This document shows, piece by piece, positions 1 through 5,841 of a stretch of DNA of 5,841 nucleotides. Position 1 is the first letter of the stretch, and every line of letters begins with the position of its first letter. The position numbers were made by a program, and so were the translations under genes. The notes beneath the pieces are model-generated. The model made no database searches. It saw nothing but the letters and a program-made list of their open reading frames with translations, and was not told the DNA's origin. The stretch spans positions 1 through 5,841 of the forward strand of contig CAIVAH010000326.1 in the NCBI GenBank assembly GCA_903903765.1, written 5' to 3'. This DNA is from an uncultured Methylococcaceae bacterium (GTDB taxonomy: Bacteria > Pseudomonadota > Gammaproteobacteria > Methylococcales > Methylomonadaceae).

Positions 1-226
1 GTAGTAACCTGTTAATACCCTTAGCCAAACTTAACCCATGCTCAGCGACTCTGCTCCAGCGCTCAGTTGACCTAACTCAGTGCTGGCCCAGCATTAACAG
101 CATCTTTTAGTGTTTGACACGTGCTAAAACGGAGTTTTGTACCGATCGGCCGGCACTGCCCAAGGTTTTATTAGCGTAACTTATGGTTTTTTCTTAACCG
201 TGCAGTGCTAAAACAGCTTAGCAGAA
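1..226. other. unassigned GC-rich non-coding stretch
   Basis: No convincing gene is visible here on either strand. The only open stretch reaching the left edge is a + strand frame (3-110) ending at TAG 108-110. Its 35 residues have no recognisable motif and no internal ATG, so it could be a gene tail but is weak evidence for one. All three minus-strand frames are broken by several stops. The first 160 bases are 80/160 GC (50%), clearly above the neighbouring genes, which is unusual for spacer DNA. Visible structure includes a 10-bp direct repeat GTGCTAAAAC (121-130 and 205-214), an inverted pair TGCTGG-C-CCAGCA (81-93), the palindrome CCGATCGG (142-149) and a 7-bp inverted repeat GCACTGC/GCAGTGC (153-159 and 202-208). 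It may be an insertion-sequence remnant, the 3' flank of a gene to the left, or a structured RNA; I cannot choose between these. Confidence 0.5.
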
Positions 227-258
227 AATAATCGTCATGCTGATGCATGACGATTATT
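222..258 (-). terminator. intrinsic terminator of grxD
   Basis: A perfect 14-bp inverted repeat lies at 227-240 and 245-258 (AATAATCGTCATGC / GCATGACGATTATT) with a 4-nt loop at 241-244. Read on the minus strand, the second arm runs directly into TTATTTTC, a U-rich tail. The hairpin begins 25 nt beyond the grxD stop codon (TAA, complement of 284-286). On the + strand the sequence after the stem is not T-rich at once, so it mainly serves the leftward transcript. Confidence 0.85.
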
Positions 259-283
259 GAACTTTAAGACTTTCTTACAAAAT

Positions 284-607
284 TTATTCTTCTAAACCGC
301 CAGCAGCCGCTAACAAGTTCACTAATTCACCTTTTTTATATAAATCAATAACGATGTCACAGCCACCGACTAATTGACCACCAATATAAAGTTGTGGGTA
401 GGTTGGCCAGCTAGAATATTCTTTTAGTGCTTCTCTTAACTCAGGATCTTCAAAAATATTAACGGCTGCATATTTAGCTTGCACGGCTCCTAAAACTTGC
501 ACGGTTTGGCCAGAAAAGCCACACTGTGGAAAGTCAGGTGTGCCTTTCATATATAAAATAACAGGGTTAGTTTCTAATTGATTTTTAATTCTTTCTACTA
601 CGCTCAT
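284..607 (-). CDS. grxD: monothiol glutaredoxin, Grx4/GrxD type
   Basis: This is a 107-residue single-domain cytosolic protein, the usual length for bacterial monothiol glutaredoxins. The active-site motif CGFS is at residues 29-32. The other glutathione and cluster-binding elements are in place: K21 in YMKGTP, the W67-P68-T69-Y70-P71 loop with its cis-proline, and the GG-C-D turn at 81-84. In this family the CGFS cysteine and glutathione hold a [2Fe-2S] cluster shared by a homodimer or by a BolA heterodimer, so the role is iron-sulfur cluster carriage and iron homeostasis rather than dithiol reduction. ATG (complement of 605-607) is the natural start because it gives the standard N-terminus; the upstream Shine-Dalgarno match is weak. 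The gene is divergent from argD, appears monocistronic, and ends at a strong hairpin. Family assignment is secure; the physiological role is inferred from the family. Confidence 0.97.
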   Translation of the reverse strand: MSVVERIKNQLETNPVILYMKGTPDFPQCGFSGQTVQVLGAVQAKYAAVNIFEDPELREALKEYSSWPTYPQLYIGGQLVGGCDIVIDLYKKGELVNLLAAAGGLEE

Positions 608-642
608 ATGACTTTATCACTCAATTTAGTTAAAGTTGTTCA

Positions 643-651
643 ATTCTATCA
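643..651 (-). promoter_or_regulatory. extended -10 promoter of grxD
   Basis: On the minus strand the sequence reads TGATAGAAT. This is a TG-n extended -10 followed by TAGAAT, a five-of-six match to TATAAT (hexamer at 643-648). The corresponding -35 position is only a T-run with little match to TTGACA, as is common for extended -10 promoters. Transcription would begin near 636, giving a leader of about 29 nt before the grxD ATG. Predicted from pattern only. Confidence 0.5.
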
Positions 652-692
652 ACATTAGGCTATTAAAAAAAGCAATTCTTATCATCCATTTC

Positions 693-721
693 TTGCCTGT
701 TAGCTGATTGAATCTTATAAT
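693..721 (+). promoter_or_regulatory. sigma-70 type promoter of argD operon
   Basis: TTGCCT (693-698) and a perfect TATAAT (716-721) are separated by 17 nt, the optimal spacing for the housekeeping sigma factor. The best purine start is A727, placing the argD ATG after a 22-nt leader that begins A followed by seven T residues (728-734). This is the only good promoter I see ahead of the five rightward genes. Confidence 0.75.
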
Positions 722-724
722 CAA
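708..724 (+). promoter_or_regulatory. possible ArgR half-site pair over the -10
   Basis: TTGAAT (708-713) is a good match to the left half of an ArgR box (TGAAT..ATTCA in E. coli). The right half here reads AATCAA (719-724) instead of ATTCAA, and the spacing is one base longer than the E. coli consensus. It overlaps the -10 hexamer, where a repressor would be expected to act on an arginine operon. The site is AT-rich and imperfect, so it could be a chance match. Confidence 0.22.
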
Positions 725-735
725 ATATTTTTTTA

Positions 736-740
736 TTAGG
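736..740 (+). promoter_or_regulatory. ribosome binding site of argD
   Basis: TTAGG ends 8 nt before the ATG at 749. This supports ATG 749 over the in-frame ATG at 764 (residue 6), which would lie 23 nt from it. Confidence 0.5.
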
Positions 741-748
741 CTAACTTC

Positions 749-1930
749 ATGACTAGTCACATCATGCCAACTTATAACCGCTTACCGGTCACGTTTGAAC
801 ACGGTGAGGGCGTTTGGTTGATAGATACTAATAATCAGCGTTATTTAGACGCTTTATCAGGGATCGCAGTGTGCAATTTAGGCCACGCGCACCCTGCTGT
901 TACTAAAGCCATTTGTGCACAAAGTGAAAAACTATTGCATACGTCTAATCTTTATAACATCGCTAATCAAGAAGTATTAGCGGATAAATTAATTAAAAAA
1001 TCTGGCATGTCGAATGTGTTTTTCTGTAACTCAGGTGCAGAAGCTAATGAGGCGGCCATTAAATTAGCTCGCAAATATGGCCATGAGAAAGGTATTAGCA
1101 ACCCTGCCATCATTGTTATGGAAAAAAGTTTTCATGGCCGTACTTTAGCGACTTTAAGTGCTACGGGTAATGTAAAAGTACAACTAGGTTTCGCGCCTTT
1201 AGTTGATGGCTTTATCCGCGTGCCTTATAACAATATTACGGCCATTAAAAACGCTTTAGATCTTAATAAAAATATTGTCGCTATTTTGGTAGAACCTATC
1301 CAAGGCGAAGGTGGCATTAATATTCCTGCGCCTGATTATTTAAATCAAATCAGAAGTATTTGTGATGAACACCAGATATTAATGATGTTAGATGAAATTC
1401 AAGCGGGTATCGGTAGAACCGGCCAATTTTTAGCGTATCAACACAATCATATCTTGCCGGATGTGTGCACTTTAGCTAAAGCGTTGGGTAATGGCGTGCC
1501 AATTGGCGCCTGCTTAGCCAGTGGCAAAGCAGCTGACATATTAACTGCAGGGGCACATGGCTCTACTTTTGGTGGCAATCCATTAGCTTGTGCAGCAGGA
1601 ATAGCGGTAATAGATACGCTAGAAGCTGACAATTTAATAGCCTTAGCACAATTAAAAGGTGACAGTTTACACGCTAGCTTTACTGAACAATTACAAGGCA
1701 ATCCACACGTTGTGGACATACGTAATAAAGGCTTGATGATCGGTATTGAATTGGATCAGCCTTGTGCAGATCTCGTAAAACTGGCCTTAGCACAACATTT
1801 ATTAATTAATGTCACTAACGATTCAACCATCCGCTTATTGCCGCCTTTAATTATCAACGAACAAGAAAGCCAACACTTAGTTGACACTTTGGTGGCCATT
1901 ATTACCGATTTTACTGCAAAGATTCACTAA
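749..1930 (+). CDS. argD: acetylornithine aminotransferase
   Basis: This is a 393-residue class III (fold type I) PLP-dependent aminotransferase, the expected length for ArgD. It transfers the amino group of glutamate to N-acetylglutamate semialdehyde to give N-acetylornithine, the fourth step of arginine synthesis; many ArgD enzymes also serve lysine synthesis. Key elements in order are the phosphate-binding GAEAN at 96-100, SFHGRT at 127-132 with the ring-stacking region, VEPIQGEGG at 181-189, DEIQ at 215-218 (D215 contacts the pyridine nitrogen) and the Schiff-base lysine K244 in [21 protein letters not shown] follows. Nothing is truncated. Gamma-aminobutyrate and succinylornithine aminotransferases are close relatives, but immediate linkage to argF and nearby argA favours the biosynthetic enzyme. 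It is the first gene of a rightward run, has its own promoter, and its TAA stop is one base before the argF ATG, suggesting coupled translation. Confidence 0.96.
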   Translation: MTSHIMPTYNRLPVTFEHGEGVWLIDTNNQRYLDALSGIAVCNLGHAHPAVTKAICAQSEKLLHTSNLYNIANQEVLADKLIKKSGMSNVFFCNSGAEANEAAIKLARKYGHEKGISNPAIIVMEKSFHGRTLATLSATGNVKVQLGFAPLVDGFIRVPYNNITAIKNALDLNKNIVAILVEPIQGEGGINIPAPDYLNQIRSICDEHQILMMLDEIQAGIGRTGQFLAYQHNHILPDVCTLAKALGNGVPIGACLASGKAADILTAGAHGSTFGGNPLACAAGIAVIDTLEADNLIALAQLKGDSLHASFTEQLQGNPHVVDIRNKGLMIGIELDQPCADLVKLALAQHLLINVTNDSTIRLLPPLIINEQESQHLVDTLVAIITDFTAKIH

Positions 1931-1931
1931 T

Positions 1932-2825
1932 ATGCCTAGACACTTTACCAGTCTGCTTGATTTATCAAGCGAAGAATTACGTCAAATATTACATAGAGCT
2001 ATTGAGCTTAAAAACAATAGAGATGCCAATTACCAACCCTTAAAAGGCCAAGTATTGGCCATGATATTTGAGAAATCATCAACCCGTACGCGCATTTCTT
2101 TTGAAGCGGGTATGGTACATTTTGGTGGTAGCGCTTTATTTTTATCACCTAGAGATACCCAATTAGGTCGTGGTGAACCCTTACAAGATAGTGCTAAAGT
2201 GATCTCAAGTATGGTGGATGGCATTATGCTACGTACCGATAAGCATGAAACGGTGACTACTTTTGCCCAGCATTCAAGTGTACCGGTTATTAACGGATTA
2301 ACTGACCTAGAACATCCTTGCCAGTTATTAGCAGATATGCAAACGTACCTTGAGTTCCGTGGCGATATTAAAGGTAAAACGGTGACTTGGATTGGAGATG
2401 GCAACAATATGTGTCACTCTTATATTCATGCAGCGATGCGTTTAGATTTTAATTTACATATCGCTAGTCCAGAGGGCTATTACCCTTTGCCCGGGTATTT
2501 AGATTTAGCCAAAGATAGAGTGAAGTTATTTAATAGTACGCTAGAAGCCGCTAAAGACAGTGATTTAATTGTCACTGATGTGTGGGCCAGCATGGGTCAA
2601 GAAGAAGAACAAAAACTGCGTGAAGTGGCGTTTAAAGACTATCAAATCAATGCTGAGGTGATGCAAGTAGCTAATTCTGATGCCTTATTTATGCATTGTT
2701 TACCTGCCCATAGAGGCGAAGAAGTAACAGCCGATGTAATTGATGGCCCACAAAGTGTCATTTTTCCTGAAGCTGAAAATAGATTACATGCACAAAAAGC
2801 GTTACTTGAATTTCTTTTGGTTTAA
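1932..2825 (+). CDS. argF: ornithine carbamoyltransferase, anabolic
   Basis: This is a 297-residue cytosolic enzyme that joins carbamoyl phosphate and ornithine to make citrulline. The N-terminal domain has the carbamoyl-phosphate loop SSTRTR (49-54, within [13 protein letters not shown]) and HPCQ at 128-131. The C-terminal ornithine domain has GDGNNMCHS, the D216-VWASMG-222 loop and the catalytic HCLP at 255-258. At just under 300 residues it resembles the shorter Pseudomonas-type ArgF more than the roughly 334-residue enterobacterial ArgF/ArgI. I place the start at ATG 1932, one base after the argD TAA. A longer reading from TTG 1881 would add 17 residues that overlap argD and do not resemble the family N-terminus, whereas [11 protein letters not shown] is typical. 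No strong Shine-Dalgarno precedes it, consistent with reinitiation by ribosomes finishing argD. Confidence 0.96.
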   Translation: MPRHFTSLLDLSSEELRQILHRAIELKNNRDANYQPLKGQVLAMIFEKSSTRTRISFEAGMVHFGGSALFLSPRDTQLGRGEPLQDSAKVISSMVDGIMLRTDKHETVTTFAQHSSVPVINGLTDLEHPCQLLADMQTYLEFRGDIKGKTVTWIGDGNNMCHSYIHAAMRLDFNLHIASPEGYYPLPGYLDLAKDRVKLFNSTLEAAKDSDLIVTDVWASMGQEEEQKLREVAFKDYQINAEVMQVANSDALFMHCLPAHRGEEVTADVIDGPQSVIFPEAENRLHAQKALLEFLLV

Positions 2826-2875
2826 AATTATCTGTATCATTCATCTGCTCACTAACCCTTTTATAGAAGATATTT

Positions 2876-3544
2876 GTGAATAAACTATTAAGTGTATTAG
2901 TCGTATTACTATTAACTAGCCAATTTGCTCAGGCTGAAACTATCTATGTTGAAGATGAGCAAAATTTAACCTTAAGAAATGCGCCTAGCATTCATGCCAA
3001 GGGCTTAAAAGTATTAACGGTAGGCTATCCTTTAACTCTAATTGAAAATCAGAGTAAATTTGATTTTATTAAGGTTAGAGCGTTAGATGGAACGGAAGGT
3101 TATATAAAAGAACGCTTTACAACCAAGAAAGCGCCGTTAATTGATCCGAAAGATGTGGCGACTAAAACCATTGCTCAATTACAAACGGATAATGGCAATT
3201 TGCGCACGGAGATTAATGATCTTAAAGGCAAATTAACCCCCGGCACTTCCTTAGAAAAATCATTAGCGAATGAACGTGATCAATTAGCCAGAGAACTTAA
3301 CGATCTTAAGAAAACGGCGGCGAGTGCTTATCAGCTTAAAAACGAACGTGATGAATTACAAGAACGGGTCGTTAATGTAGAACGTGATTTACAACAATTT
3401 AAATTAGAGAATCAATCGTTAAAAGACACCGCAAGCCAAGACTGGTTTTTATATGGTGGCTTATTATCCTTAATCGGGGTTATTTTGGGTTTTATATTAC
3501 CTAAACTAAGCTGGCGTCGGAAAAACAATTGGGATACATTTTAA
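2876..3544 (+). CDS. ygiM: YgiM-like SH3/coiled-coil membrane protein (TIGR04211 type)
   Basis: This 222-residue envelope protein has four visible parts. A Sec signal peptide covers about 1-20 with a cleavable AQA-E end. A bacterial SH3 domain covers about 22-84 (LRNAPSIHAKGLKVLTVG, then GTEGYIKERF). A charged, leucine-spaced coiled coil runs from about 96 to 187. One transmembrane helix at 190-211 is followed by a short basic tail, WRRKNNW. The WFLYGG...LGFILPKL end with its basic tail closely resembles E. coli YgiM, so the family assignment is good. The predicted topology puts the SH3 domain and coiled coil in the periplasm with the tail in the cytoplasm. SH3b domains often bind cell-wall peptides, but the function is not established. 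It begins with GTG, supported by AGAAG at 2865-2869 and the need for the whole signal peptide. It lies 50 nt after argF and 24 nt before argA, with no terminator between. In E. coli ygiM is not linked to arginine genes. Confidence 0.85.
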   Translation: MNKLLSVLVVLLLTSQFAQAETIYVEDEQNLTLRNAPSIHAKGLKVLTVGYPLTLIENQSKFDFIKVRALDGTEGYIKERFTTKKAPLIDPKDVATKTIAQLQTDNGNLRTEINDLKGKLTPGTSLEKSLANERDQLARELNDLKKTAASAYQLKNERDELQERVVNVERDLQQFKLENQSLKDTASQDWFLYGGLLSLIGVILGFILPKLSWRRKNNWDTF

Positions 3545-3568
3545 TTAGTCGGTTTTAATCTGCCCAAC

Positions 3569-4885
3569 ATGCATTCAGAAAAATCATTCGTTAGTTGGTT
3601 TAGAGACTCTTCACCCTATATACACGCACATCGCAATAAAACTTTTGTCATTTCTTTTGGTGGTGAGGCAGTATTAGCAGATGATTTTTCACATCATGTG
3701 CATGATTTCGCCTTATTAAGCAGCTTGGGTATTCGGCTCGTTTTGGTTCATGGCATTCGCCCTCAAATAGATGAACGCCTCCATAAACTGAATGCTACGG
3801 CAAAATTCTATAAGCATCTCCGTATTACAGATGATTTAGCCTTGCAATGCGTTAAAGAAGCTGCAGGTTTAGTCCGAGTAGAAATTGAAGCCTTGTTATC
3901 TATGGGCATCGCTAATTCGCCTATGGCCGGCAGTGACTTAAAGGTTGCCTCAGGTAATTTTGTTACCGCTAAACCCATTGGCGTGATTGAAGGCGTGGAT
4001 TATTGCCATACGGGTGAAGTGCGTAAAATTGATAGTGCTGCTTTGCATCAACAATTGGATCAAAATAATGTCGTTTTAATATCGCCTATTGGATATTCCC
4101 CCAGCGGTGAAGTTTTTAATTTATCAGCAGAACAAGTAGCGACTGCCGTATCAATCAGCTTAAATGCTGAAAAACTGATCTTATTAACCGAAGAAAGTTG
4201 TCTACAGCCGGATAATGCCGAGCCTATTCGACAGATGACAACATTAGAAACGGAAGCTTTTATAGCACAACATACTCAGCTTTCTGATGTGATTATCCAC
4301 CCCTTAAAAGCCGCTATCCAAAGTTGCCATGCTGGTATTGAACGCGTACATTTAATCAATCGTCATATTGATGGTGCGTTATTACTTGAACTCTTTAGTC
4401 GTGATGGTGTAGGCACCTTAATCAGTTCCACACCCTTTGAAGAATTACGCCCGGCTTCGCTTAAGGATATTGGTGGGATCTTAGAACTTATTAAACCCTT
4501 AGAACAACAGGGCATTTTAGCGAAACGTTCTAGGGAAAAAATCGAGATGGAAATAACCGATTATATTGTTATTGAGCGAGATGGTTTAATTATTGGCTGC
4601 ACTGCCCTGCACTCTAATCTAGATGAACATTACGGTACAATTGCTTGTATGGCTGTGCATGCTGATTATCGGAGTTGTAGCCGTGGCAACAGGTTACTTG
4701 ATTATGTCTATACTAAAGCACATGCTTTAAACTTAACCACGCTTTATGTTTTATCAACCCAAACTATGCACTGGTTTATTGATCGAGGTTTTCTGGCAAC
4801 TGAACTCAATAAGTTACCTGAACCCTTAAGTCATCACTATAATCCTGCTAGAAATTCGAAAATTCTATTTAAAATGCTCGCTTAA
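3569..4885 (+). CDS. argA: N-acetylglutamate synthase (AAK-GNAT)
   Basis: This 438-residue cytosolic enzyme transfers acetyl from acetyl-CoA to glutamate, the first committed step of arginine synthesis. The N-terminal amino-acid-kinase domain (about 25-265) shows FGGEA at 30-34 and HGIRPQ at 61-66; in this family it forms the allosteric arginine site and has no kinase activity. The C-terminal GNAT domain (about 290-430) carries IGGILELI.PLEQQGIL and the acetyl-CoA loop ADYRSCSRGN at 365-374. The protein can be aligned by eye with E. coli ArgA from end to end, including HR.KTFVI near the start, which supports ATG 3569. No Shine-Dalgarno is evident in the 24-nt gap after the ygiM-like gene. N-acetylglutamate kinase (ArgB) is the relative of the first domain, but the attached GNAT domain excludes it. 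Arginine feedback inhibition is expected from the family and not testable here. Confidence 0.96.
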   Translation: MHSEKSFVSWFRDSSPYIHAHRNKTFVISFGGEAVLADDFSHHVHDFALLSSLGIRLVLVHGIRPQIDERLHKLNATAKFYKHLRITDDLALQCVKEAAGLVRVEIEALLSMGIANSPMAGSDLKVASGNFVTAKPIGVIEGVDYCHTGEVRKIDSAALHQQLDQNNVVLISPIGYSPSGEVFNLSAEQVATAVSISLNAEKLILLTEESCLQPDNAEPIRQMTTLETEAFIAQHTQLSDVIIHPLKAAIQSCHAGIERVHLINRHIDGALLLELFSRDGVGTLISSTPFEELRPASLKDIGGILELIKPLEQQGILAKRSREKIEMEITDYIVIERDGLIIGCTALHSNLDEHYGTIACMAVHADYRSCSRGNRLLDYVYTKAHALNLTTLYVLSTQTMHWFIDRGFLATELNKLPEPLSHHYNPARNSKILFKMLA

Positions 4886-4923
4886 GTTTTGTTTACTATG
4901 CCGCTTTTAACAGAATACTATTC

Positions 4924-5715
4924 ATGACTACGCTTTCGATATTACAGATATCTGATTTACATATCTTACCGGAGAGTCATAACGCTTTATTAGGTGTTAA
5001 TACTGAATATTATTTTAATGCCGTCTTAGACTTAGCCCTTAAAAATCATCAACCGTTTGATTTAATATTAGTGACCGGTGATTTAGGGCAAGAGCCTTGC
5101 ATGAATAGTTATCAGCGTATTCTTGAACGTTTATCTCAAACGCAAATCCCTTGTCTGTGTTTACCGGGAAATCATGATGATTATACGTTAATGCAAGCTG
5201 TATTTAATTCCCCCTTAGTCAATTGCCAAAAACAATTATTAGTAAACAACTGGCAAATCGTTTGTCTAAATAGCCAAATAGTTGGATCTTCTGGTGGTTT
5301 TATTGAAGAAGCTGAACTGACGTTTCTTGAACAATGCTTGATTAGCTATCCTGATCACCACACACTAATTGCTGTGCATCATAATTGCATTCCCACACAT
5401 AGTGCATGGTTAGATACGATGATTATTAAAAATGCTCCAGAATTATTGAATATCGTTAAGCCCTATCCACAAGTAAAAGTCATCACTACTGGACATATTC
5501 ATCAAGAAATGGACTTAGTTATAAACAGTATTCGAGTTTTAGGTTCACCGTCCACTTGCTTTCAATTTACGCCACTAAGCCCGAGTTTTAGCATTGATAT
5601 TAAAATGCCCGGTTACAGAGTAATTAATGCTTATGATGATGGTCGTATTAATACGTCAGTGTGGAGACTGCAAGGAGAATTAAAAGAATTAGATTTATCA
5701 TCTAAATCTTATTAA
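4924..5715 (+). CDS. cpdA: 3',5'-cyclic AMP phosphodiesterase
   Basis: This is a 263-residue cytosolic calcineurin-like metallophosphoesterase that hydrolyses cAMP to AMP and so tempers CRP-dependent regulation. All dinuclear metal ligands are present in the correct order: D11 and H13 (SDLH), D53 (TGDL), N83 and H84 (GNHD), H153 (VHHN), and H191 with H193 (GHIH). The LLGVNT segment at 22-27 and the spacing between motifs match E. coli CpdA closely, which makes CpdA more likely than a generic metallophosphatase. The family is broad, however, so substrate preference is inferred. ATG 4924 follows argA by 38 nt without an obvious Shine-Dalgarno. It is the last gene of the rightward run and ends shortly before an inverted repeat. 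In E. coli cpdA sits in a different neighbourhood (nudF to parE). Confidence 0.9.
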   Translation: MTTLSILQISDLHILPESHNALLGVNTEYYFNAVLDLALKNHQPFDLILVTGDLGQEPCMNSYQRILERLSQTQIPCLCLPGNHDDYTLMQAVFNSPLVNCQKQLLVNNWQIVCLNSQIVGSSGGFIEEAELTFLEQCLISYPDHHTLIAVHHNCIPTHSAWLDTMIIKNAPELLNIVKPYPQVKVITTGHIHQEMDLVINSIRVLGSPSTCFQFTPLSPSFSIDIKMPGYRVINAYDDGRINTSVWRLQGELKELDLSSKSY

Positions 5716-5725
5716 GTACAGGGTG

Positions 5726-5761
5726 ATTGACTTTAACATAGATCGCTAAGTTAAAGTCAAT
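5726..5761. terminator. hairpin between convergent genes
   Basis: A perfect 12-bp inverted repeat (ATTGACTTTAAC at 5726-5737, GTTAAAGTCAAT at 5750-5761) surrounds a 12-nt loop. Inside the loop TAG and CTA can pair after an A-A mismatch, leaving ATCG at the tip. It begins 11 nt after the cpdA stop and ends 8 nt from the stop of the leftward gene, the usual place for a shared terminator. The stem is AT-rich and neither side is followed by a clean T-run, so it may be inefficient or depend on other factors. Confidence 0.6.
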
Positions 5762-5769
5762 TAGTAAAT

Positions 5770-5841
5770 TTACAATTCAAATTCTGCTGGATCAACGCCT
5801 AATTCTTTTGCAATTTTAGCGGCAATCTTTTTCTCTGCAAA
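5770..5841 (-). CDS. C-terminus of an unidentified protein (partial)
   Basis: An open frame enters from the right edge on the minus strand and ends at TAA (complement of 5770-5772), giving 23 residues. The sequence is charged and helical-looking, with KKIAAKIAKELGVDP followed by an acidic end, AEFEL. The convergent hairpin just beyond the stop and the protein-like composition support a real gene. The fragment is too short to identify; the ELGVDP turn occurs in many helix-rich proteins, and I assign no function. The 5' part lies outside the window. Confidence 0.6.
   Translation of the reverse strand, partial: FAEKKIAAKIAKELGVDPAEFEL

Noticed and set aside
81..93. TGCTGG-C-CCAGCA inverted repeat as a terminator
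   Set aside because: The one-base centre leaves no room for a proper loop with a full stem, and no T-run follows.
3..110. Open + strand frame reaching the left edge, as the tail of an upstream gene
   Set aside because: Only 35 codons, no recognisable motif and no start within the window; too weak to list as a coding feature, so it is mentioned only under the unassigned stretch.
1447..1719. Minus-strand open frame of 90 codons inside argD
   Set aside because: It lies wholly within a well-supported argD, has no protein motif, and its cysteine- and proline-rich composition is typical of antisense reading.
1881..1931. N-terminal extension of argF from TTG 1881
   Set aside because: It overlaps the end of argD in another frame, begins with a rare start codon and adds 17 residues unlike the family; ATG 1932 gives the normal ArgF N-terminus.
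2030..2407. Minus-strand open frame of 125 codons inside argF
   Set aside because: It is antisense to the conserved STRTR and HPCQ coding region and shows no domain or ribosome binding site.
2826..2875. Possible terminator or promoter between argF and the ygiM-like gene
   Set aside because: No inverted repeat with a T-run and no -35/-10 pair at suitable spacing could be found in these 50 bases.
4661..4690. Cysteine in the ArgA acetyl-CoA loop (RSCSRG instead of RSSSRG) as a functional change
   Set aside because: The loop's arginine and glycine positions are intact and this position is not known to me to be essential, so it is probably neutral variation.
4889..4921. TTGTTT and AATACT as a cpdA promoter
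   Set aside because: The spacing is about 19 nt, the -10 match is poor, and transcription would start inside the coding region.

Overview
The window looks like ordinary chromosomal DNA from an AT-rich gammaproteobacterium; hand-counted stretches of coding sequence fall between about 32 and 48% GC. Three things point to Gammaproteobacteria. ArgA is a full-length classical enzyme (amino-acid-kinase domain fused to a GNAT domain) that can be followed along the Escherichia coli protein from end to end. There is a YgiM-type (TIGR04211) SH3/coiled-coil/membrane protein. CpdA keeps the LLGVNT segment and all metal ligands of the enterobacterial cAMP phosphodiesterase. Genus and order cannot be resolved from sequence alone.

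Layout from left to right. Positions 1-226 hold no convincing gene; the first 160 bases are 50% GC, richer than the coding DNA beside them. A strong hairpin (227-258) ends the leftward grxD gene (284-607), a monothiol CGFS glutaredoxin. The 141-bp gap 608-748 is a divergent promoter region: an extended -10 element fires left into grxD, and a good -35/-10 pair fires right into argD. From 749 to 5715 five genes run rightward with gaps of 1, 50, 24 and 38 nt and no visible internal terminator: argD (acetylornithine aminotransferase), argF (ornithine carbamoyltransferase), a ygiM-like envelope protein, argA (N-acetylglutamate synthase) and cpdA (cAMP phosphodiesterase). A 12-bp perfect inverted repeat (5726-5761) then separates cpdA from the 3' end of a leftward gene cut off by the right edge.

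The three arginine genes supply the first step (ArgA, glutamate to N-acetylglutamate), the fourth step (ArgD, to N-acetylornithine) and the ornithine-to-citrulline step (ArgF). The remaining enzymes (argB, argC, argE or argJ, argG, argH) must be encoded elsewhere. The ygiM-like gene sits inside this set and cpdA at its end, so they may share a transcript with arginine synthesis although neither has an obvious metabolic link to it. I see no mobile element, CRISPR array, tRNA or rRNA, and no clear novel system. The points most worth checking are the argD promoter, where the predicted transcript begins with A followed by seven U residues, and the GC-rich non-coding left end.
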